Part shown: piece by piece, positions 56,196-64,000 of the stretch | How the letters are laid out: each line of letters starts with the position of its first letter | How positions within the stretch are numbered: the stretch's first letter is position 1 | Assembly (NCBI GenBank): GCA_030789695.1 | Contig: CM061142.1 | Coordinates: 571,817,281 to 571,881,280 of the forward strand | Source: Scilla litardierei | Lineage: Eukaryota; Streptophyta; Magnoliopsida; Asparagales; Asparagaceae | Reading direction: 5' to 3' | Length of the DNA stretch: 64,000 nt | Notes under the pieces: generated by a model | What the model saw: the letters and a program-made list of their open reading frames with translations, nothing else | The model's database searches: none | What the model was told of the DNA's origin: nothing | Made by a program: the position numbers and the translations under genes

Positions 56196-56329
56196 GAGTA
56201 GAGCCCAAGTTAAAAAAACTTCATAAAATGTTAGCCCTGTATGGGCTAATCGGCACATTCGTGTTTGACCAAGCCTTTTGACACCCCGTATGGGCTAGTC
56301 GGCAAATTCGTGATCGACCTAGACCTTTC

Positions 56330-56400
56330 ACCGGATTGGTCGACCAAAACACCCAAATTGGTCGACCAAAAATTGGTCGACCAAAAATTGGTCTTCATCA
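56330..56400. repeat. ATTGGTCGACCAAAA short tandem repeat
   Basis: The palindrome TTGGTCGACCAA recurs with a 15-base period in the last copies (ATTGGTCGACCAAAA). Confidence 0.85.
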
Positions 56401-56429
56401 CTCTCGGCCAGTGTCGATCAGACCGGCCC

Positions 56430-57010
56430 TTGGCCAAAGAACAAACCGCTGCCCTGGCCCTTGCCAGGGTGGCCAGGCCCCTGGTCGGGGCCAGGGCCCC
56501 TGCCCTGGCCTGAGGCCAGGGCGCTGCCCTGAGGCCTGGCCCCTGGCCTGAGGCCAGGGCGCTGCCCTGGCCCCTGGCCGGGGCCAGGGCCCCTGCCCTG
56601 GCCCCTGGCCTGAGGCCAGGGCGCTGCCCTGGCCCCTGCCAGGGCGGCCTGGCCCCTGGCCGGGGCCAGGGCCCCTGCCCTGGCCCCTGGCCTGAGGCCA
56701 GGGCGCTGCCCTGGCCCCTGCCAGGGCGGCCAGGCCCCTGGCCGGGGCCAGGGCCCCTGCCCTGGCCCCGGCCATGGAGGCCAGGCCCTGGCCGGGGGCC
56801 AGGGCCCCTGCCCTGGCCCCGGCCAGGGAGGCCAGGCCCTGGCCGGGGGCCAGGGCCCCTGCCCTGGCCCCGGCCAGGGAGGCCAGGCCCTGACCTGGCC
56901 GCGGCCAGGGCCGGCCCTGGCCTGGCCGCGGCCAGGGCCGGCCCTGGCCTGGCCTGGCCAGGCCGCGGCCAGGGCTCCCTGGCCCTGGCCCTGGCCGGCC
57001 ATGGCCTATT
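56430..57010. repeat. GC-rich GGCCAGGG satellite, 51-bp unit
   Basis: Units such as those starting at 56770, 56821 and 56872 are exactly 51 bases apart and contain GGCCAGGGAGGCCAGGCCCT and GGCCGGGGGCCAGGGCCCCT. The left part has related units of other lengths. Because 51 is divisible by three and A/T is scarce, several frames stay open and translate as Gly/Pro/Arg/Trp repeats; they are not genes. Confidence 0.88.
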
Positions 57011-57538
57011 AGCCTTGACCGGCCATGGCCCTTTAGCCATGGCCGGTCTCCCCACTTTCATGGGGTGGCCGCATGCACTCCTCCCCCTTGATGGGGTGGT
57101 CGCCGGTGGTTATTGGCCGTAGCCAACCCCCTCCGCATTGGGAGGGGGGTGCATGGCCTACATAGCCCATTTGGCCATGGTACACATGCACCAAATTTCA
57201 TCTTCTCCGATGGAGATAACTACCATCATCTTCCTCGATGAAGAACCCGTTCGTCGATGAAGCACCCGTTCGTCGAGAAATTAGTTATTTCCTAATGGCC
57301 GTGTGCCAAAAATGAAAAATAACATACTACGTGAACGGTCGGTTCTTCCCGTCACGGAGAGTTCCTACCATATCCGTAATGATAGGAGACCCTAACGTGA
57401 AAAGAACAACCGCTGCGTTCTCTCCGTCACGAAGCGTTCCTACCATATCCGTAATGGTAGGAGACCCATTCGTGAAAAAGACAACGACTCGTTCATAGTT
57501 TCGACAGGGCGGCGGTTTGACCGGGGCGAACCCGTATG
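57011..57538. repeat. Copia leader with a duplicated 75-bp segment
   Basis: GTTCCTACCATATCCGTAAT, G(A/G)TAGGAGACCC and CGTGAAAA occur in two adjacent copies (about 57345-57415 and 57420-57490). CTACCATATCCGTAATGGTAG is palindrome-like. The left part has repeated TTCGTCGATGAAG(A/C)ACCCG (about 57232-57275). Confidence 0.7.
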
Positions 57539-57550
57539 GCTCTGATACCA
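57539..57550 (-). other. Primer binding site of the minus-strand copia
   Basis: The minus strand reads TGGTATCAGAGC one base after an LTR end GGATCCTACA. Confidence 0.85.
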
Positions 57551-57551
57551 A

Positions 57552-58250
57552 TGTAGGATCCTGCCAAAACAGAGTTAGGATCGATAAATAAAGTTGAGAC
57601 TTACACTTGCGTATGCGGCACGGTAGTCTCGGAACTTTGCCTTCGGATTCGCCACGACGGATCGAGTCTTCTCACGAACGGAGTAAGGCTACTAAATCCA
57701 CAATCTAAATCTCTACTTTAGATTAAGAACTTGGATAGAGGGAGAGGAAGTATTTCAGCAGAGCTTCGCTAGAATGAAAATGCATGCAAGAATGCCATGC
57801 AAAAGTGTAAGGAAATGGCTTACCCTTGGGTCTTATTTATAGCCCCCAAGGTAGTTATTTTAGGGTAAATTGTTCCTTTGGAACAATTTAACTAAGGTGT
57901 ACCATGATACATGGCACATTATAAGCTTAAGTTGTACCATATGCATGGTACAACATAAGCTTAAGATATTCCCCCTTTATTAGCCATATGTCGCATGCAC
58001 TTATGCATATATAATGCGACTTTCCTACTCATCCAGAGATCCTCTCCACAAGGGAACAGATTCCCTTTGCACACGACTTCGTCTACGCGACGTTCGAGGT
58101 CCGTATTCCCTCGTACATCCCCCACAAGGGTGTACTAACGTCTTCCATATCCAACACAAACGATGTCGGATTGACTCGCCGTTTCTTTCTACGCGTTCAC
58201 CGTTCAACCATCTTCAATTTGATAGGTTGTATCAAGATTGAAGCTTAACG
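57552..58250 (-). repeat. 5' LTR of the minus-strand copia (right end not resolved)
   Basis: The plus strand begins TGTAGGATCCTGCC next to the primer site. The LTR continues rightward for several hundred bases, but its other end is unclear because another copia LTR of opposite orientation follows. A trailing boundary somewhere near 58250 is a guess. Confidence 0.5.
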
Positions 58251-58329
58251 GTGAGGGAGTTAAAATTCATGGAAGTTTGGCCTTTATGAATGGTAAACCA
58301 ACTTGAATTATTAAATTCTAAAAACATAG

Positions 58330-58961
58330 TCCCACATCGGAAGTGGAATAAAGGGGAGGGGTCAGCCGCCTATATAAATAGGGGCCTGCCCCCCTCCTCT
58401 AAACTCGTCCCAAGCTCTAGATCTGAGTGGCTCTCAAAAATGTTGGAGCACGCTCAGATCTAGGCTTAAATTAAATATTCTTTTCTCCCTATAATTTCTG
58501 CCTTACTCCTGAAGAGCTCTAGCAAAGCCACGAAGGGGTTCGGATCCGATCCGAAATCTTGGCGAAGGTTCATGCTCAGGTGAAACTTTCTTCGGGGCAT
58601 GGTTGGCTCGGCGACAAGAGGATTGCTCGCCTCGGGACACGGAGTGGTTCGAGGAGCGGTTCGACGGGGACGGGGAGCGTCTCGGAAGACGATGTGGTAC
58701 ACCTTGCCTGTACCAAGGCAAGGTTTCGGGTTTGTGAATTTAATTAGCTTTCCTTTAATTTAATCGCAGTAGCTTAGCTCCCTCTTGGTGTGGTCAAACC
58801 CATCCCAAGTTGGCAGAGATCTTGGCTAAGGGTCTTGAACCTTAGGGCCCCGTTAAATAGTTTAACGCATCTGTTTTTCCGCTGCATTCTTTTGCGTCTG
58901 TGGTCCATCCGACTTAGGATGGGGCACAGAATGTACCCTAAGGGTCCATCAATACCCTACA
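58330..58961 (+). repeat. Plus-strand copia LTR (left edge uncertain)
   Basis: AGTCCCACATCGGAAGTGG (58329) and TATATAAATAGGGGCC (58371) look like a U3 promoter, and the end ATACCCTACA is followed by a primer site. The last 395 bases (58567-58961) recur at 59899-60281. Confidence 0.65.
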
Positions 58962-58962
58962 G

Positions 58963-58974
58963 TGGTATCAGAGC
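58963..58974 (+). other. Primer binding site of a plus-strand copia
   Basis: TGGTATCAGAGC lies one base after the LTR end at 58961. No gag follows; the next 900 bases are AT-rich. Confidence 0.85.
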
Positions 58975-59898
58975 TTAGTATGTATCTTGATCTAAGGACT
59001 GAGATTTTATTAATCGAAGAATGCTTTTTAAATGCATGCTAAAGTTTTAACTTTATACGTTATTATTAAAAATGAAACTGTTTTTCATTTGAGATGTTTT
59101 TAAAATTCTTTTATGCGATAAAAATAATTTTATAAACATGAAATTTTTTTATGATGGTATTAAAACATAGTTTATGAAATAAAATTATATGATAATTTTT
59201 TATGAAACTTTTTTAAGTTGTAAAATCTTGGTTTTAATTTAAGTGTTAAATTATAGATGCATGTTAATTATTTATAAGATAAATTTTTTAAACATGTTGT
59301 TCTATTTAATTGTTAAATAGTTGGATGCATATTTTTATGCGATATAATTAGAGTAGTTTATGTTTTAATGGCAATGTTATTCTTGTCACTTATTTGATAA
59401 CACAAGACAACCCTTTTAGGTTAGCCATTAAGAACTCGTTAAAATTTATGAAATGAATTTTAATGACATGCTATATTTTAATGAATCATTAACACCCTTT
59501 TGAGACCTAATTCCTGATTAGGGTAGTCCCTTAAACGATGATTATTATTTTAATCGCTATCATAATAATTCTCATTAAAAGACTAGGCTTTTAAGCGTTG
59601 TAAATGATTTTATTAAAATCCTAATAACGATTAGGATAGCACGTTAACCTTATAGTTGATAAGGATTTAATAAAAGTTATTAAACAAATCCTAAAATTTT
59701 GAATTTTAAGGATTCAACTAGTTGATAGGATTAATTAGTTGTTAATAAAATCTTTTTAGTCTAAGACATGCATATAAAAATGACAAGCTTCATTCAATGG
59801 ACCATGATCCGGTCAATGTGCTTGGCTAAGTTTGTTGGATCATCCTAGCTAGTCTAAGGGATAAGTGATCCTGTCTTAGTCAATTCCTGTCTTAGTCA
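58975..59898. other. No gene seen; AT-rich leader-like region
   Basis: Very AT-rich sequence with frequent TTTTATGA/TTAATAAAA words, dense in stops on both strands. It lies between the primer site and the second LTR-like copy. Confidence 0.5.
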
Positions 59899-60281
59899 GG
59901 TTCACGCTCGGGTGAAACTTTCTTCGGCACGTGGTTGACTTGGCGACAAGAGGATTTCTTGCCTCGGTTCGAGGAGCGGTTCAGCGGGGACGGGGAGCGG
60001 CTCGGAAGACGGTGCGGTACACCTTGCCTGTACCAAGGCAAGGTTCCGGGTATGTGAATTTAATTAGCTTTCCTTTAGTTTAATCGCAATAGCTTAGCTC
60101 CCTCTTGGGGTGATCAGACCCATCCGAAGTTGGCAGAGATCCTGGCTAAGAGTCTTGAAACTTAGGGCCTCGTTAAATAGTTTAACGCATCTGTTTTTCC
60201 GCTGCATTCTTTTGCGTCTGTGGTCCATCCGACTTAGGATGGGGCACAGAATGTGCCCTAAGGGTCCATTAATACCCTACA
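59899..60281 (+). repeat. Second, 5'-truncated copy of the copia LTR end
   Basis: Direct repeat of 58567-58961 with scattered substitutions and a short deletion after CTTGCCTCGG; it ends at the same ATACCCTACA. A reverse-transcriptase fragment follows directly, so this is a rearranged junction and not a normal LTR-primer-site arrangement. Confidence 0.75.
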
Positions 60282-61110
60282 GAAGCCATGCCTTCAGCTG
60301 TTGCTCCCTTTTGGAAAGAAATTGTTAATATTGAAATTAACTCAATTTTGAAAAATAAGATTTTGATTTTAATTAACATACCTCTTGATTTGAAAGCGCT
60401 TAGTTACAAATGGATTTTTAAAAGAAATCTCAAACCTGATGGTGCTGTGAATAAGTATAAAGCTAGATTAATTGTTAAAGGTTCACATAAAAGAAAGGTT
60501 TAGATTATTTTGATACTTATGCACATGTTAGTATTTTTGCTACTTTGCTAACTTTAATCTATTTGGCTTCCTTTTAGGAACTTTTTATTCGTCAAATGAT
60601 GTGATAACTACCTTTTTGAACGATGATTTAATGAAGAGATTTATATTAAACAACCTAAATATTTTCGAGTTAGAGAATAAAAATCAAACTTTGTAAATTG
60701 ATAAAATCTTTACATGGTTTGAAACAAACTCCAAATAGTGGCATTTGAATTTTAATAAAGTGATTTCATTGTTTGGTCTTCAAAATAATGATTTTGACAA
60801 ATGCTCGAATTTTAAATCTGTTAAAAATGGATTACTCTTTCTATGTCATTATATTGATGTTATTTAATTTTTGTATCTTCTATGGATTTGATTGATGATG
60901 TGAAATTATAATTATCTAGTAAATTTGATATGAAAGATTTGAGTTAAGCAGATGTTATCATAGGTATAAGACTGATCAGGAGTAGTAATTCTTTTGCCTT
61001 AAATTTATATCATTTTATTCAGAATATGCTAAATGCATTTAATTACTCTAATTTGAAACCTATTGCTACTCCTAATGGTTCTTTTTTAATTATATCATAT
61101 TTTTTTAAGT
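60282..61110 (+). pseudogene. Decayed copia reverse transcriptase
   Basis: The start EAMPSAVAPFWKEIVNIEIN, YKWIFKRNLKPDGAVNKYKA and RLIVKGSHKRK are the N-terminal RT region of copia pol. After a frameshift near 60500, DYFDTYAHVS follows in another frame. Further on, LSSKFDMKDLS and DVIIGIRLIRSSN, NMLNAFNYSNLKPIATPN are from the C-terminal part of RT. Several stops and large losses, including the catalytic YVDD region, show long decay. Confidence 0.75.
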
Positions 61111-61549
61111 GTAGCTTTAAACATAAAAGATACAATCATTATCAAGTGTAGCTTTAAGCACTAGTGGGATGACGTCGGATTCTAGAGCGAGGCATTGCTC
61201 AATTCTCAAACCAGAAAATTATTGTTTCATAATTATTTTATAATTTTTTCTGTAACTCTTAGTTAATTATTATTTCTGTAAAGTATATCGATATTTTTTT
61301 TACATATCTATTGAAACTTTAACAATAATCATTATATGTTTGCATCATAGAATTTGTTTGTTTTTTTTAAATTTAATATCTGTTTCGATAACGTCTCACT
61401 TGCTTTCTTAATGCGACACCCTTGTCGTTGAAGCTTGTCCAGATATAGTCTTTATATGCTCTCCCATCTCCAATCTCTATAGATACTTGCTCTACAATCG
61501 AGTCTTTGTAAAAGTTGGCTCGACTGAGGCGCTGAAGAATTATTGAGGA
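61111..61549. other. No gene seen; AT-rich flank
   Basis: GTGTAGCTTTAA occurs twice (61109-61165). No coding frame is supported. Confidence 0.4.
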
Positions 61550-62220
61550 TGTGCAAACGAGCTCTCTTGTGCAGAGCTAACTCGCTTGAGCTCTGGATCC
61601 TGCCTATCTGGATCTACACAAGTTAGATACGGGGATTTCGAGCTAATGGACTTATTCAAGCATGGATTTTTAGGTTAGAGGATCGGCAGCTCATAGCTTG
61701 GTAACTCTACATCCAAACTTCGGATAGCTTGTCACTGTACTTCATCAGCTCGGTCTTCAGTTGGGAGTTTGACAGCACAGAGGGGTCGACCTTTGGATGT
61801 AGTGTCCTATTTGACGTAGAGTCATGATTGGATTAGAACTTCGTTTGAGTCAGTGTTCTGGTCAAATAAGTATTCTTCTTCTATTAAAACACCCATTGTA
61901 CCCTAGGATATATAAGGGGTGTTTACGCGAGGGTTTTCTGTGATCGATGCTATTGCGATATTGTGAGCTGTGAGCCCCCGTTATTAAAATCCAGCTTTGA
62001 GAGATTGTATTGTGAGCTTTTGATATATCTTGAGTGATTATTCCTTATTGGTGGATGGAGAATATTTGTACTTGTTCTCTCTTTCGTAATAAAGCTCATG
62101 GGTATTTCCCATGTCAGTTCTCAATGTAAAGTTGCAATCTTTCTATATGGTTGATTGTGATCTGGTCATCTTCTTCCTTCACCGCAATCATCAACGGTTC
62201 TAGAATTCTGCTGTTGCACA
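61550..62220 (+). repeat. 5' LTR of a copia element
   Basis: The ends are a perfect short inverted repeat, TGTGCAA and TTGCACA, 671 bases apart. A TATA-like GGATATATAAGGGG lies at 61910 and AATAAAGC at 62089. A primer site follows within about ten bases. The 3' LTR is not in the window. Confidence 0.8.
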
Positions 62221-62227
62221 ACAAACT

Positions 62228-62239
62228 GGTGTCAGAGCT
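62228..62239 (+). other. Primer binding site, Met-tRNA type with one change
   Basis: CTGGTGTCAGAGC differs from the usual TGGTATCAGAGC at one base and sits just after the LTR end. Confidence 0.75.
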
Positions 62240-62265
62240 TACAGATTAGGTGTTCTTCTTAGACA

Positions 62266-63258
62266 TTGATGATGAGTAGCAGCGACGATGGCACTTTGAA
62301 GGCGTCAACCTCTAAAGAACATGTTCCAGTTGCTCTGACTATTGTGTCTAACACGAAGTTCACAATTGAGAAGTTTGATGGGAAAATCAACTTTAGTATG
62401 TGGAGATGCAAGATCTTGGATGTCTTGAACCGACTTGGTCAAGATATCCCATTAGAGGAGAAGCCGATGAGCATGTCGGACTCGGAGTGGAGAAATTTAA
62501 ATCGCAATGCATATGGGACGATCCGACTATATTTGACGAAAAAGAAGAAAGACACGTATATGAAAGAGACAAATGCAAAGAAGTTTTGGGATGACGTCGG
62601 TGACAAATATTTGAAGAAGAACATCTAAAACCGACTGCAGTTGAAGAAGAAGCTTTTTGGTTTGATGCTTGAGGATGAAGTTTCTATTGAAGAACATCTC
62701 GACTATTGCCACAAGCTTCTAACCGATCTAAGGAACATCGATGCTAAGGTCGATAACGAAGATAAAGAAATGGTCCTCCTCAATTTTCTACCCAATGATT
62801 ACGAGTTCTTGGTATCAGTTCTTACTTACGTTATGGACTCGATCATGATTAAAGACGTGTCCAATGCTCTTACGAGCAATGGGTTCACGAAGAATGATGA
62901 GGACACGAGAAGCCAAGCTAACGATGCTCTTACTGTGGTAAGAGGTCGGATCAACGAGAGGGGTTGTGCTTGAAAGAGGTATTTTCGATCCAAGTCCAGG
63001 GACAAGAGTAGAGGCCATCCTCGCAAGAAATTGGCAATGGACCAATGTACCTTTTGTCAGATGAAAGGGCATTGGGTCAGAGACTGTCCAAAGGCAAAGA
63101 AGAAGCACGATATGACTGCAAAAGTTGTTAAAGGTGTTGAGGTCGAAGAGTGTGTATTAGTCTATGCTTCAAAAGGCGTGACATCAGATAGTTGGGTGCT
63201 CGATTTAGAATGCTCCTTTCATTTGACGCCACATAGAGAGTAGTTTACGGCGAGTACT
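62266..63258 (+). pseudogene. Copia Gag and protease start, three stops, cut by an LTR
   Basis: One frame from ATG 62266 carries gag motifs (FTIEKFDGKINFSMWRCKIL, SEWRNLNRNAYGTIRLYL, IEEHLDYCHKLLTDLRNI, LLNFLPNDYEFLV), a zinc knuckle CTFCQMKGHWVRDC and the protease start SDSWVLDLECSFHLTPHRE. Stops fall at 62626-62628 (TAA), 62971-62973 (TGA) and 63241-63243 (TAG). The protease motif has LE where D-S-G is expected after the Asp. The frame ends abruptly at 63258, where an Athila-like LTR begins. The layout suggests a Tork-like copia lineage. Confidence 0.85.
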
Positions 63259-64000
63259 TGACGCACCCGAAACCTACACCTAGATTCCACCCGGCGGCGT
63301 CACGATCGCCAGGCGTGGTATGGCCCCTAGGTGTCAATTCCGGGCTCAATCCGCAAGCGGACGGTGTCAAGTTGTAGTATAAAAGATATCGAATCCCACA
63401 GGGATGGTGATAGTGTATTTCGGGTTCTCAGATTACTTCTATATCTCGAAGTGAGATAGCTATCGGGTTGAGAGAATTGGTTGTTGTGTTGTTGTTGTTT
63501 TAATAATAAAAAGGAATAGGGCGTTAGGGATCACCGCTAAGACCGTCGGGTATCGACGTTGGAATAGAATCCTCACGTTGCATTAGGGTTAGGGGACTAA
63601 ATTCCCAATTCGTACCACTCTCGTAGGTTAGAATTGCGAGGTATTTCGGTGGCTCTCGTTGACGCAATGGCGGTAGCCGTCAACGTAGTGATATAGTTCG
63701 TCGGGGGATCCCCTCAAGGCACGAGCTGGGTATGGTCACGAGCCTTGGTTGGATCCACCGATTTCCCTATTCGAATCTTATGGATACCCCTTAAGCACAT
63801 CAATTCCATAGACCGTGGGCATGATCTCAGTACGGGTTATCCTAGGGATTTTGTAGGATCGACCGAAATACTCCCCTAAATCCCTAATTCAACGTAGGGA
63901 TCCAGATCTACGTCTTCCCCTAGGATCTTAGGGCTAACCCATCAACCCTAGAAAGGTCTACTCACTCATAGCAACATTAACGAATAAAAGCACAATTTTC
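63259..64000 (-). mobile_element. Second Athila-like LTR, partial
   Basis: It begins TGACGCACCCGAAACC within the copia protease. About 80-160 bases in, CCGCAAGCGGACGGTGTCAA and ATCGAATCCCACAGGGATGG match the conserved block of the other Athila LTR (CCGCAAGCGCACGGTGTAGC, ATCGAACACAGGGAGG) at a similar distance from the end. The edge position and orientation correspond to the left end of 42315 and 52332. It runs off the window. A perfect hairpin GTTGACG/CGTCAAC lies at 63658-63684. Confidence 0.7.

Noticed and set aside
56246..57061. A 271-codon minus-strand frame and overlapping frames of 194 and 125 codons, Gly/Pro/Arg/Trp-rich
   Set aside because: They are translations of the 51-bp GC-rich satellite; several frames are open at once because stops need A/T.

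Overview
The window is a gene-poor, retrotransposon-dominated stretch of a flowering-plant nuclear genome. The evidence is a spliced cytosolic ribosomal-protein gene with GT-AG introns and plant-type promoter motifs, several plant LTR-retrotransposon lineages (Tekay-like chromovirus, Tat-like and Athila-like gypsy, several copia) and plant-type hAT and PIF/Harbinger-like DNA elements. I cannot name the species. A 500-bp run of N (54060-54559) marks a scaffold gap.

Layout. 1-311: 3' end of a copia element. 769-1740: a 103-bp tandem repeat split by a 715-bp PIF/Harbinger-like MITE whose empty site is preserved next door. 2861-4972: solo copia LTR (minus), 5-bp target duplication. 5788-17304: complete but inactivated Tekay-like chromovirus (plus), 2.65-kb LTRs, chromodomain, two candidate introns and a rearranged gag leader. 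17577-19089: 3' tail of a Tat-like element (tandem repeats, polypurine tract, LTR). 19784-about 27640: the only recognisable host gene, 40S ribosomal protein S15a (uS8), on the minus strand. Its second intron holds a 1.48-kb hAT-like element, and its probable 5.6-kb leader intron holds a 1.57-kb foldback element split by a 1.06-kb hAT-like element. 28104-42224: Tat-like gypsy remnant on the minus strand (LTRs, 85-bp and about 55-bp tandem repeats, integrase) with its extra ORF running antisense. A 7.3-kb gag-only copia (33363-40684) has jumped into its tandem repeats. 42315-54059+: Athila-like element (minus) with gag-protease and an ATHILA-ORF-type gene but no reverse transcriptase or integrase. 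54560 to the end: a minus-strand copia gag with a repeat-filled leader, plus-strand copia LTR and RT debris, another broken copia gag (61550-63258) and, cutting it, a second Athila-like LTR (63259-64000).

The retroelement genes nearly all carry stops or frameshifts, so the region reads as layered insertions over time. The order can be read directly: copia inside Tat repeats, hAT inside the foldback, Athila LTR inside a copia protease. The S15a coding exons are undamaged, so it is probably a working gene that splices the insertions out. The least explained structures are five hairpins in each Athila LTR with a near-constant loop but different, compensating stems; a swarm of CACTCGGCCGAGTG palindromes in the same element; and intron-like interruptions in the chromovirus.
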